A DNA stretch of 18,229 bases from JBHIBC01 sp046758905 (lineage in GTDB: Bacteria > Acidobacteriota > Polarisedimenticolia > Gp22-AA2). The notes beneath the pieces were generated by a model. It had not been told where the DNA came from. It searched no databases and saw only the letters and a list, made by a program, of their open reading frames with translations. The DNA is taken from contig JBHIBC010000057.1 of assembly GCA_046758905.1 (NCBI GenBank), forward strand, positions 1-18,229, in the 5' to 3' direction. The translations under genes and the position numbers were made by a program. The first letter of the stretch is position 1. Every line of letters starts with the position of its first letter. This document shows, piece after piece, positions 1 through 7,180 of the stretch.

Positions 1-19
1 GGGGGCGGCCGATCGCCTG

Positions 20-46
20 GGGGGGCGGGCGGGGGGCCCGCCCCCC
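20..46. terminator. GC-rich hairpin, possible terminator of an upstream gene
   Basis: Positions 20-29 (GGGGGGCGGG) and 37-46 (CCCGCCCCCC) are perfect reverse complements, giving a 10-bp stem with a 7-base loop. No T-tract follows, so an intrinsic terminator of classical form is not shown. It could end a gene lying left of the window or act as a transcript-end stabiliser. The same G-tracts (19-25, 27-29, 31-36) also fit a four-tract G-quadruplex pattern with one-base loops. Confidence 0.4.
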
Positions 47-388
47 GACGACAGCCCGGCCGCCCCTGATCCGACGGGCCACGCCCGCCGGACAGGCCGG
101 GGGGACCCTTGCCGGCGGACAGGTAGCCCTCGCGCCATCCAGTCGCAACGCCCGTGCCACGACCGCTTCCGCCCGGATGCGCCTGGATCGCGCCGTGCGG
201 CGGGTTGTCCGGTGCGGCGCGTCCCCGCGGCGCGACCAGGATCCCGACACGGCCCGGAGCGAGGCCCCGCAAGGGACGCGACCCCCCTGGCCTCACGGCA
301 GTTGCGGGCGCGCCCGCGGTGTCCACCACACGACTCCGGGGCCCCCGCCCTGACCGGTTTCCGCACGCCGGCCGGAGGACCGGGTCGC
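47..388. other. Non-coding region upstream of accD, no gene recognised
   Basis: About 340 bases with no protein I can recognise on either strand. The short open frames here translate to Arg/Pro/Gly/Ala-rich sequence of the kind random high-GC DNA gives, lack convincing ribosome binding sites and overlap one another in different frames. I see no tRNA-like cloverleaf and no riboswitch that I recognise. Confidence 0.5.
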
Positions 389-417
389 TTGACCGGCCCG
401 GACCGAGGGGCTAAGAT
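389..417 (+). promoter_or_regulatory. Sigma-70-like promoter of the accD operon
   Basis: A -35 element TTGACC (389-394, 5 of 6 consensus bases) and a -10 element TAAGAT (412-417) are separated by exactly 17 bases. Transcription would start near 424, leaving a leader of about 40 bases before the GTG start of accD. The same spacing and -10 style recur upstream of dprA and hfq in this window, which supports the assignment. It is a reading by eye and not experimentally shown. Confidence 0.6.
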
Positions 418-462
418 CGCCCGGCATCGCCCTCGAGCGACCCGCTGGAGCCCCGGAAAGCC

Positions 463-1491
463 GTGGAAATAGCGTGGTTTAAGAAGATCCGCAAGCCGAA
501 GCAGCCGGTCGAGCGGAGGCACGTCCAGGTGCCGGAGGGGCTGTGGGTCAAGTGCAACGGCTGCCGCGAGATCATCTATAAGAAGGAGGTCCTGCGCAAC
601 GCCAACGTCTGCCCGAAGTGCAACTACCACTTCAGGATCTCGGCGCGCGAGCGGCTGTCGGCCCTGTTCGATGAGGGCCGCTACCAGGAGGTCGACACGG
701 ACGTCTACTCCGTCGACCCGCTCAAGTTCAAGGACGTCAAGACGTACAAGGACCGCCTGAGGCAGTACCGCGACAAGACCGGCCTGAACGACGCCCTCAT
801 CAACGCGCGCGGCACCCTCGGCGGGCAGCAGGTGATGCTCTGCGCGATGGAGTACGGCTTCATGGGCGGCTCGATGGGCTCGGCGGTGGGGGAGAAGGTC
901 ACCCGGGCGATCGAGCGCTCCCTCGACGAGCGCATTCCCCTGATCATCATCTCCTGCTCGGGCGGGGCCCGCATGCAGGAGGGAACCCTCTCGCTGATGC
1001 AGATGGCGAAGATCTCCGCCGCCCTCGGCAGGCTGCACGAGGCGCGGATCCCCTTCATCTCGGTCCTGACCGATCCCACCACCGGCGGCGTCACCGCCTC
1101 CTACGCCATGCTGGGCGACCTCAACATCGCCGAGCCGAAGGCGCTGATCGGGTTCGCCGGGCCGCGCGTGATCGAGCAGACGATCCGCGAGAAGCTCCCC
1201 GCGGGCTTCCAGCGCTCGGAGTTCCTCCTCGAGCACGGCATGCTCGACTTCATCGTGCAGCGCCGCGAGATGCGTGACGCGCTGATCCGGTGCCTGAGGC
1301 TGCTCGTCAACGGCGAGCTGATGGCGGCGAGCCCCCCGGCCGCCGGGTCCGCGCCGACCGGCGAGACCGAGCCGCGCGGCTCCGACCGCGACCCGGCCGA
1401 TCCCGGGGCGCGCTCCAGCTCGCGCGAGCCGCTCCCCTTCCCGTCCCCTCTCGTCGCGCGCAAAGGGCCGCTGTCTCCCGAAGCCCGCTAG
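463..1491 (+). CDS. accD: Acetyl-CoA carboxylase carboxyltransferase subunit beta (AccD)
   Basis: AccD forms the carboxyltransferase with AccA, moving the carboxyl group from carboxybiotin to acetyl-CoA to make malonyl-CoA for fatty acid synthesis in the cytoplasm. The 342-residue product starts like the family (MEIAWFKKI). It has the zinc finger Cys31, Cys34, Cys50, Cys53, then the crotonase-type core with GGSMGS at 135-140 and SGGARMQEG at 166-174. The start is GTG with a GGAG at 447-450, 12 bases upstream. The core ends near residue 286. A tail of about 55 residues rich in Pro, Ser, Ala, Arg and Gly follows, which most AccD proteins of about 285-300 residues lack and which is probably disordered. 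It is first in an operon with an MFS gene and folC. accD-folC linkage is known in many bacteria. Confidence 0.96.
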   Translation: MEIAWFKKIRKPKQPVERRHVQVPEGLWVKCNGCREIIYKKEVLRNANVCPKCNYHFRISARERLSALFDEGRYQEVDTDVYSVDPLKFKDVKTYKDRLRQYRDKTGLNDALINARGTLGGQQVMLCAMEYGFMGGSMGSAVGEKVTRAIERSLDERIPLIIISCSGGARMQEGTLSLMQMAKISAALGRLHEARIPFISVLTDPTTGGVTASYAMLGDLNIAEPKALIGFAGPRVIEQTIREKLPAGFQRSEFLLEHGMLDFIVQRREMRDALIRCLRLLVNGELMAASPPAAGSAPTGETEPRGSDRDPADPGARSSSREPLPFPSPLVARKGPLSPEAR

Positions 1492-1503
1492 CCGGAGACC
1501 GGG

Positions 1504-2862
1504 ATGAGGGTCTCCGACAGGCTGGACCGTCTGCCCCTCGGCCGCTTCCACTACAGAGTGCTGATCCTGAGCGGCCTCGGCTGGATGTTCGACTCGATGG
1601 ACGTGGGCCTCGTCTCGTTCGCCGCCGCGCGGCTCCGAGACGAGTGGTCCCTATCGTCGAGCCGGATCGCCCTGGTCCTGAACTTCAGCCTGCTCGGGAT
1701 GTTCCTGGGCGGGGCCCTGGCCGGAGCGCTCGCCGACCGGTTCGGCCGCAAGACCATCTTCCAGGTCACGCTCTTGGTGTTCAGCATCGGGACGGGGCTG
1801 TGCGGCCTGTCGTGGGGGCTCGCCTCGTTGCTGGGCCTGCGCCTTGTGGTCGGGCTGGGGCTGGGGGGCGAGCTGCCCGTGGCGGCGTCTTTGGTCAGCG
1901 AGTTCGCCCCGGCGCGCCACCGGGGCCGCCTGGTCGTGCTGCTCGAATCGTTCTGGGCGCTCGGCTCGCTGGCGGCGGCCATGATCTCGAATCTCCTGGT
2001 CCCCTGGGCGGAGCAGCGCGGCCTGCCCTTCCCGTGGCGCCTGGTATTCTTCATCGGCGCCCTACCGGCGCTCTACGTCCTGGTGCTCCGCCGCGTCCTC
2101 CCCGAGTCGCCGCGCTTCCTGATCGCGAAGGGACGGCGCGACGAGGCGGAGGCGGTCCTGCGCTGCGTCGAGGCGGCGGGCGGGGCCGCGCCCCCGGGGC
2201 GGCCGACCGAGCCGCTCGAATCCGGGCAGGAGACCGGGGCGCCCGCGAGGGTCGGCGTGCGGGAGCTGTTCGGCCCGGGGCTGAGGCGCCGGACGATCAT
2301 GCTCTGGATCCTGTGGTTCGCGATGGGCTACTCCTACTACGGGATCTTCTCGTGGCTGCCGACGCTGTTGGTGAAGCAGGGGTTCGCCATCGCCGAATCG
2401 TTCCGGTTCACGCTGTACATCATCCTGGCGCAGATCCCCGGCTACTTCGCGGCCGCCTACCTCGTCGAGAGGATCGGCCGCCGCGCCACGCTCGTGTCCT
2501 TCATGACCCTGTGCGCCGCGGCCAGCTATTTCTTCGGGACCGCGCCCACCTCCGGGTCCATCGTCGCCTGGGGATGCCTGGTCTCCTTCTTCAACCTGGG
2601 CGCCTGGGGAGTGACCTACGGGTACACGCCGGAGCTGTACCCGACGCGCGTCAGGGCCACCGGCACCGGCTGGGCGGCCGCGCTGACGCGGGTGGGAGGC
2701 TTCCTCGCCATGCTGGCCGTGGGGCTCCTGCTCGACGCCTCCGGAGCCGGCCTTCACGCGGTGTTCGGCATGTTCGCCGGCGTGCTGGCGCTGGGCGCGG
2801 CGGGGGTGGTCGTCCTGGGAGAGGAGACGCGCGGGCGGAGCCTGGAGGAGATCTCCGGCTGA
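1504..2862 (+). CDS. MFS transporter, sugar porter/aromatic acid-type family
   Basis: This 452-residue inner-membrane carrier has about twelve hydrophobic segments. Family motifs are the loop 2-3 signature GALADRFGRKT (74-84), the helix-4 stretch RLVVGLGLGGELPVAASL (113-130) and PESPRFL at the end of helix 6 (200-206), typical of the sugar-porter branch. Acidic residues Asp30 and Asp33 lie in helix 1 (GWMFDSMD), as in proton-coupled carriers of aromatic acids or nicotinate (NiaP-like). The substrate cannot be read from sequence; a small organic acid or vitamin is a guess. The central cytoplasmic loop is about residues 205-260. GGAG at 1494-1497 sits 6 bases before the ATG. It starts 12 bases after accD and ends 7 bases before folC, so all three are probably one transcript. 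Confidence 0.9.
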   Translation: MRVSDRLDRLPLGRFHYRVLILSGLGWMFDSMDVGLVSFAAARLRDEWSLSSSRIALVLNFSLLGMFLGGALAGALADRFGRKTIFQVTLLVFSIGTGLCGLSWGLASLLGLRLVVGLGLGGELPVAASLVSEFAPARHRGRLVVLLESFWALGSLAAAMISNLLVPWAEQRGLPFPWRLVFFIGALPALYVLVLRRVLPESPRFLIAKGRRDEAEAVLRCVEAAGGAAPPGRPTEPLESGQETGAPARVGVRELFGPGLRRRTIMLWILWFAMGYSYYGIFSWLPTLLVKQGFAIAESFRFTLYIILAQIPGYFAAAYLVERIGRRATLVSFMTLCAAASYFFGTAPTSGSIVAWGCLVSFFNLGAWGVTYGYTPELYPTRVRATGTGWAAALTRVGGFLAMLAVGLLLDASGAGLHAVFGMFAGVLALGAAGVVVLGEETRGRSLEEISG

Positions 2863-2869
2863 GCGGGCC

Positions 2870-4162
2870 ATGAACTATCGGGAGGCGATCGCCTACCTGG
2901 AGTCCCTGGAGCCCCACCGGATCCGGCCCGGCCTCGAGCGGATCCGCTCGCTCCTGGCGCGTCTCGGGGACCCGCACCTCGACCTGCCGTGCGTGCTCGT
3001 CGGGGGCACGAACGGCAAGGGATCGCTGGTCGCGTGCCTCGCGTCGATCCTGCGCGAGGCGGGGATCCGGGCCGGCATCTACACCTCGCCCCACCTGGTG
3101 CGCTTCGAGGAGCGGATCGCGGCCGGCGACGAGCAGATCTCGGCCGACGAGGTCGCCGGACTCACCGCGCGCGTCCGCTCGGCCATCGAGGCGGGCGGGG
3201 GCGAGCCCGACACGCCCACCTACTTCGAAGCCACCACCGCCCTGGCGTTCCTGCACTTCAGCCGGCGCCGGGTGGCGCTGGCCGTCCTGGAGGTCGGCAT
3301 GGGCGGGCGGTTCGACGCAACCAACGTCGCCAGACCGATCGCCTGCGCGATCACCCCGATCGCCGTCGACCACACGCAGTGGCTCGGGGACTCGCTCGAC
3401 GCGATCGCCGGCCAGAAGGCCGGGATCCTGAGGACGGGCGTGCCCGCGGTCGTCGGCCGGCAGTCCCCCGCGGCGCTCGAGGCCATCCGCGCCGAGGCGG
3501 AGCGCGTCGGCGCGCCGCTGGCCTTCACCTCGGACTGCGAGGTGCGCCCGGCCGGCGGCCGCGACCGCTTCCCCGACCCGCCGGTCGTCGCCCTCGCGTC
3601 CCCCTCGCAGCGCTTCGAGGAGCTGCGGATCGCCCTGCGCGGAGACCACCAGGCCGAGAACGCCGCCGGCGCCGTGCTGCTCGCCGAGCGCCTCGCGGCG
3701 GCCGGCTTCCCGTCCATCGACCGGCGGGCGATCGCGCGGGGCCTCGCGCGGGCCTCATGGCCAGGACGCCTGGAGCTGTTGCCCGGCCGGCCCGACCTCC
3801 TCCTCGACGGCGCTCACAACGCCGCCGCCTGCGAGACGCTCGCCGCCTACCTCCGGGAGCACCAGGCGGGGCGGCCGATCTCCCTCGTCTTCGCCGCCAT
3901 GAAGGACAAGCCGATCGACGCGATGCTCGACATCCTCTGCCCGCTCGCCAGCGATGTGGTCGTCACCTCGCTTCCGGTGTCGCGCGGCGCCCCGCCCGCC
4001 GATCTGCTCGAGCGGGCCCGCCGCCGACACGGCCGGGCGTGTCGCGCGGACCGGGTGGAGGAGGCCCTCCAGACGGCGCGGCGCGCCGCCGCCGGGCGGG
4101 GCCTGTGCGTCGCGAGCGGCTCGCTCTACCTCGTGGGGGAGATCAAGAGGCTCGGCCTCTGA
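2870..4162 (+). CDS. folC: Bifunctional folylpolyglutamate synthase/dihydrofolate synthase (FolC)
   Basis: FolC adds glutamate to dihydropteroate and to reduced folates using ATP, producing the polyglutamylated folates that one-carbon enzymes use in the cytoplasm. The 430-residue protein is of normal length for this Mur-ligase relative. Visible motifs are the P-loop GGTNGKGS (45-52), YTSPHL (71-76), LEVGMGGRFDATN (140-152) and DGAHN (313-317). Whether it performs both reactions or only the polyglutamylation cannot be told by eye. The ATG follows the MFS stop by 7 bases with only a weak purine stretch before it, suggesting translational coupling. TrmFO, encoded further along, uses methylenetetrahydrofolate, so the window contains both a folate maker and a folate user. 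Confidence 0.95.
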   Translation: MNYREAIAYLESLEPHRIRPGLERIRSLLARLGDPHLDLPCVLVGGTNGKGSLVACLASILREAGIRAGIYTSPHLVRFEERIAAGDEQISADEVAGLTARVRSAIEAGGGEPDTPTYFEATTALAFLHFSRRRVALAVLEVGMGGRFDATNVARPIACAITPIAVDHTQWLGDSLDAIAGQKAGILRTGVPAVVGRQSPAALEAIRAEAERVGAPLAFTSDCEVRPAGGRDRFPDPPVVALASPSQRFEELRIALRGDHQAENAAGAVLLAERLAAAGFPSIDRRAIARGLARASWPGRLELLPGRPDLLLDGAHNAAACETLAAYLREHQAGRPISLVFAAMKDKPIDAMLDILCPLASDVVVTSLPVSRGAPPADLLERARRRHGRACRADRVEEALQTARRAAAGRGLCVASGSLYLVGEIKRLGL

Positions 4163-4168
4163 CCACCG

Positions 4169-4187
4169 GCCGGGGGTCCCGCCCGGC
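4169..4187. terminator. Small inverted repeat between convergent folC and the TPR-barrel gene
   Basis: GCCGGG (4169-4174) and CCCGGC (4182-4187) can pair around a 7-base loop in the 25-base gap between two convergent stop codons. The position suits a bidirectional transcription end, but the stem is short and has no T-tract on either side. Confidence 0.3.
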
Positions 4188-5891
4188 TCAGAAGCGGACG
4201 CGCAAGGAAAGGCCCGAGCGCTCGTAGGGGAAGCCGACCGCGCGCTCGAGGGGGTCGTGGCTCCGGACGTAGAAGGCCTCCAGGCTCGCGCGCGACCCGA
4301 GCCGGATCCCCGCGGAGGCGCGCACGACCTGCACCGTGTCGTCGTCCGCGGCCTCGATCCTCTCGCCCGGTCCGGTGTCGAAGTCCTGTCTTCCGTAGGT
4401 CCCGCGCAGCCGCCAATACACTCCCGAGCCCGGGTACTCGTCCCAGACGGCCACGCTCAGCGCCTCGGAGTCGTACCGGAGCGGGTCGAAGTAGCCGTTG
4501 TCCAGATCCTCCCCGAACCCGCGGTAGCGCAGATCGACCGAGCCCGACACGCTCGGACGCGAGGCCCGGACCCGCCACTCGATCCCCATCGAGGCGGCGG
4601 CCCGGTCGTTGCCGTCCGAGTACAGCGCGTAGCCCGCGGCGCCGGACAGCCGCCACTCGGCGGCGAAGCGGAACTCGATCCGCGCCTCGATCCGGTCCAC
4701 CCGGATCCCCCTGTCGATCAGCACCGTCGTGTCCAGAAGCGCCCGCCTGGCGGCGCTCCCGAGAAGGGCCAGACGCCGGCCGACCTGCCACCGGACGTGC
4801 CCCCCTCCGACGGGGACCACGCGCTCGCCGCCGCCGATGTCCTCCTCCCGCACCAGAGCGAGGCGGGCGCTGAAGACCAGCGGCCGGACGATCCGGGATC
4901 TGAGCTCGGCGCGGAGGACCTGGGCCCGGGCGGTCACCGTCCGGTCGACGGCGGGACCGGCGGCGACCTCGTCGCACAGCGCGAGCGCCCGGCAGCGGAA
5001 GTCCGCGTCCAGGATCGAGAGGGCGACGTCGATCGAGGTCTGCGGCTCCGCCATGAAGGTCGTCCCCGTGGTGATCCGCCCCACCCTGTTGTCGCCATCA
5101 TCGTCGAGCCGGGCGCCCTGCCCCCGGGCCCGGGGCCGCAGCGCGTCCAGGATCTCCCTCTGCAGGTCGAGCGCGTCCGTCTCGTGCGGGAACTCGACGA
5201 CGATGTTGTTGATCTGCTCGCGCGCCGCGCGATCCAGGCCGCTTCGGTGATTGACGCGGGCGATGCCGATCCGGGCCGCGAGGTTGGCGGGGTCGGCCCG
5301 CAGGACGTCCCTGTAGAAGCGCGCGGCCTCCTCCAGCTCGCCCCGCGAGGTCAGGATGCCCGCCAGGCCCAGGTGAGCCTCGATCGGCTCGATCCGCCGC
5401 TGCTCCATCTCCTCGTAGATCGCCCACGCCTCCTTCAGCCGCCCCGCGCGCACCAGCGTCCCGCCCAGCGCCAGCAGCACCCGGGGGTCCGCCGGGCGCT
5501 CGGCCCGCAGGCCCCGGCACAGGGCGACGGCGTCGTCGTGATCGCTCTTCCTGGAGAGGACCGCCGCGAGCTCCAGCGCCAGATCGCGGTCGCCGGGCGC
5601 GAGAGCGAGGGCGCGGCGGTAGCTGGCCGCCGCCTCGACCAGATCGCCGGCGCGGGCCTGCAGCGAGGCCAGGCGCCTGAGGGCGTGCAGGGCGTCCGGC
5701 CGCCGCTCGACCGCTTGCCGGTAGAGGGAGCGCGCGCGCTCGTACTCCCCGCGCTCCAGAGCGGCGTCCGCCTCGCTCACCAGCTCGGCGACCGCCCGTT
5801 CCCGCGCGGGCTCGCCGCCCTGTCCCCGCGCGCCGGCGCCGAGCAGCGCCATCACCAGGACCCCGAGACAGGCGGCGGAGGCGGGCTTCAT
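4188..5891 (-). CDS. Secreted TPR protein with C-terminal outer-membrane beta-barrel domain
   Basis: The 567-residue product begins with a signal peptide (charged start, hydrophobic core at about 8-20, likely cleavage near Gly-Ala-Arg-Gly). Residues about 35-235 form five or six TPR helix pairs, recognisable by spacing such as GEYERARSLYRQAVERRPDA and GELEEAARFYRDVLRADPAN. From about 270 to the end the sequence alternates polar and hydrophobic residues with many aromatics (DLRYRGFGEDLDNGYFDPL) and finishes with Phe, as outer-membrane barrels usually do. The layout resembles PgaA/BcsC-type polysaccharide exporters and the YaiO family, but I see no synthase genes nearby, so the partner is unknown. 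The ATG follows GAGGAA closely. Longer in-frame readings upstream run antisense to dprA and lack the signal peptide at the start, so I rejected them. Confidence 0.8.
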   Translation of the reverse strand: MKPASAACLGVLVMALLGAGARGQGGEPARERAVAELVSEADAALERGEYERARSLYRQAVERRPDALHALRRLASLQARAGDLVEAAASYRRALALAPGDRDLALELAAVLSRKSDHDDAVALCRGLRAERPADPRVLLALGGTLVRAGRLKEAWAIYEEMEQRRIEPIEAHLGLAGILTSRGELEEAARFYRDVLRADPANLAARIGIARVNHRSGLDRAAREQINNIVVEFPHETDALDLQREILDALRPRARGQGARLDDDGDNRVGRITTGTTFMAEPQTSIDVALSILDADFRCRALALCDEVAAGPAVDRTVTARAQVLRAELRSRIVRPLVFSARLALVREEDIGGGERVVPVGGGHVRWQVGRRLALLGSAARRALLDTTVLIDRGIRVDRIEARIEFRFAAEWRLSGAAGYALYSDGNDRAAASMGIEWRVRASRPSVSGSVDLRYRGFGEDLDNGYFDPLRYDSEALSVAVWDEYPGSGVYWRLRGTYGRQDFDTGPGERIEAADDDTVQVVRASAGIRLGSRASLEAFYVRSHDPLERAVGFPYERSGLSLRVRF

Positions 5892-5900
5892 GGTTTCCTC

Positions 5901-5930
5901 GCTATACCGCAAAGCGGCGACGCTTGACAA
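5901..5930 (-). promoter_or_regulatory. Candidate promoter of the TPR-barrel gene
   Basis: Read on the reverse strand, TTGTCA (5925-5930) is followed after 18 bases by TATAGC (5901-5906). The start site would fall almost at the ATG, which would make the message nearly leaderless and would leave the visible GAGGAA at or before the transcript start. This casts some doubt on the assignment. Its -35 element overlaps that of the dprA promoter on the other strand. Confidence 0.35.
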
Positions 5931-5952
5931 GCGCGGCTGCCTTGGGTAAGGT
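5924..5952 (+). promoter_or_regulatory. Sigma-70-like promoter of dprA
   Basis: A perfect -35 TTGACA (5924-5929) is followed after 17 bases by TAAGGT (5947-5952). In this -10 element the three most conserved positions (first T, second A, last T) match consensus. The start would be near 5959, about 23 bases before the dprA ATG. A perfect TTGACA with ideal spacing is unlikely by chance in such GC-rich DNA. Confidence 0.6.
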
Positions 5953-5981
5953 CTCGCGACCCCGCGTCGGATGGAGGCCGG

Positions 5982-7103
5982 ATGTCGGGCTCGGCGATCC
6001 GCTGGGCCGCGCTGAACCTCCGGTGCGCGGGACGGCCGGCGCTGCGCAGGGCGATCCTCGAGCGGGTCCGATCTGACCGGCGGCCGGCCCGGATGCGCGA
6101 TCTGCTCCTCGAGATCGCCGGCCCCGGGTGGCGGGAGGCGGGCCGCTCGGAGCTCGATCGGGCTCGGCGCCACGGCGCGGCCCTCCTCACCCTGGAGGAT
6201 CCCCGCTACCCGGCGCTGCTGCGCGCCAGCGCGGATCCTCCCCCGGCGCTCTACGTCCGGGGCGATCTGGCCCCGGCCGATCTGCTGGCGATCGCGGTGG
6301 TCGGGTCCAGACGCTGCACTCCGTTCGGAGAGGAGACGGCGAGCCGCATCGCCGGGGACCTCGCCCGCCGGGGGTTCACCGTGGTGAGCGGCCTGGCGCG
6401 CGGCATCGACGCCGCCGGGCACCGCGGCGCGCTGCGGGCGGGGGGGCGCACGATCGCGGTGCTCGGCTCCGGCGTGGATCGGATCTATCCGGTCGAGCAC
6501 CGAGCCCTCGCAGCGGCGATCGCGGCGAGCGGCGCGCTCCTGAGCGAGTTCCCGATCGGGACTCCCCCGTTGAAGCACCACTTCCCCCAGCGGAACAGGG
6601 TGATCGCGTGGCTGTCGTGGTCCACCGTCGTGGTCGAGGGCGCGCGCGACAGCGGCTCGCTCATCACCGCCGGGCTCGCGGCCGACGAGGGGCGTCTCGT
6701 TCACGCGGTGCCGGGCCCCGCGGGGGCGATCTGGTCGGAGGGCACCAACGCGCTGCTGCGGGAGGGCGCCCTCCTGTGCCGCGGCGCCGAGGACATCGCC
6801 GAGGATCTCGCGCCGCAGCTGAGCGAGGCGGCGCGGCTGCTCGCCCCGTCCCCCACGGGCGCCGATCGCCGAGACTCGCCGGAGGCCGGGCGGGCCGGGG
6901 CGGGCCCCGCCCCGCTCACCGAAGCGCAGCGCCGCGTCCTCGCACGCCTCCCCGAGGGCATCGGGGTCGGCGTCGATCGGCTCGCGGCCTCGTGCGGGAT
7001 GGCCGCGGGGCCGCTGCTCGCGGTGCTGCTCGAGCTGGAGATCCGGGGCCTCGTGAAGCAGCTGCCCGGCCGGGTTTTCGTGGGGTCGGCTTGCAAAAGT
7101 TGA
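5982..7103 (+). CDS. dprA: DNA-processing protein DprA (Smf)
   Basis: DprA binds incoming single-stranded DNA during natural transformation and loads RecA on it. It is also present in many bacteria not known to be competent. The 373-residue protein has an N-terminal helical (SAM-like) part to about residue 65. A Rossmann-like domain follows, with AVVGSRR (105-111), SGLARGIDAAGHRGA, VLGSGVDRIYP, SEFPIGTPP, HHFPQRNRVIA and GSLITAG in family order. A C-terminal winged-helix segment (about 310-370) follows a Pro/Gly/Ala-rich linker. GGAGG at 5973-5977 lies just before the ATG. It is followed by topA after 77 bases, the common dprA-topA order. Its stop codon lies inside a TTGACA hexamer that may belong to the topA promoter. 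Confidence 0.95.
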   Translation: MSGSAIRWAALNLRCAGRPALRRAILERVRSDRRPARMRDLLLEIAGPGWREAGRSELDRARRHGAALLTLEDPRYPALLRASADPPPALYVRGDLAPADLLAIAVVGSRRCTPFGEETASRIAGDLARRGFTVVSGLARGIDAAGHRGALRAGGRTIAVLGSGVDRIYPVEHRALAAAIAASGALLSEFPIGTPPLKHHFPQRNRVIAWLSWSTVVVEGARDSGSLITAGLAADEGRLVHAVPGPAGAIWSEGTNALLREGALLCRGAEDIAEDLAPQLSEAARLLAPSPTGADRRDSPEAGRAGAGPAPLTEAQRRVLARLPEGIGVGVDRLAASCGMAAGPLLAVLLELEIRGLVKQLPGRVFVGSACKS

Positions 7104-7130
7104 CAGGCGTCTATATTTGTCCTAACGATC
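7089..7130 (+). promoter_or_regulatory. AT-rich island, candidate topA promoter
   Basis: Between dprA and topA the base composition drops sharply to AT-rich. TTGCAA lies at 7091-7096, a perfect TTGACA at 7100-7105 (containing the dprA stop), TATATT at 7112-7117 and TAACGA at 7123-7128. TTGACA to TAACGA has the ideal 17-base spacer but a poor -10 match. TATATT is a good -10 element but lies 15 bases from TTGCAA. A promoter is likely, but I cannot decide which pair is used. Confidence 0.45.
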
Positions 7131-7165
7131 ATGGCCCCCCGCGGGGCCCCGCTCCGCCGCGAGCG

Positions 7166-7173
7166 GGAAGGAG
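7166..7173 (+). promoter_or_regulatory. Ribosome binding site that fixes the TTG start of topA
   Basis: GGAAGGAG lies 7 bases upstream of the TTG at 7181. There is no ATG or GTG in frame at the right place, and the protein immediately after this TTG reads GKSLVIVESPAKA, which is the normal TopA N-terminus. This settles the start against the much longer open frame running back into dprA. Confidence 0.8.
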
Positions 7174-7180
7174 ACGGGCT

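Noticed and set aside
154..472. Overlapping short open frames upstream of accD
   Set aside because: They overlap in different frames, are rich in Arg, Pro and Gly as expected of translated random high-GC DNA, have no family resemblance and lie across the accD promoter.
1290..2873. Open frame of 527 codons overlapping the MFS gene in another frame
   Set aside because: It is Arg/Gly/Pro/Ala-rich and lacks hydrophobic segments, whereas the other frame gives a clear twelve-helix transporter.
3954..5927. Forward open frame of over 600 codons opposite the TPR-barrel gene
   Set aside because: It is the complement of a gene with clear signal peptide, TPR and barrel features. The translation is a low-complexity Asp/Arg/Pro/Val pattern typical of antisense frames in GC-rich genes.
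5892..6704. Extension of the TPR-barrel gene upstream to an ATG inside the dprA complement
   Set aside because: The extra 271 residues are antisense to dprA and would place the signal peptide in the middle of the protein. The ATG at 5891 has its own ribosome binding site.
6128..7180. N-terminal extension of topA overlapping dprA
   Set aside because: It reads out of frame through dprA and gives Arg/Gly-rich nonsense. The TTG at 7181 has a strong ribosome binding site and begins with the normal TopA N-terminus.
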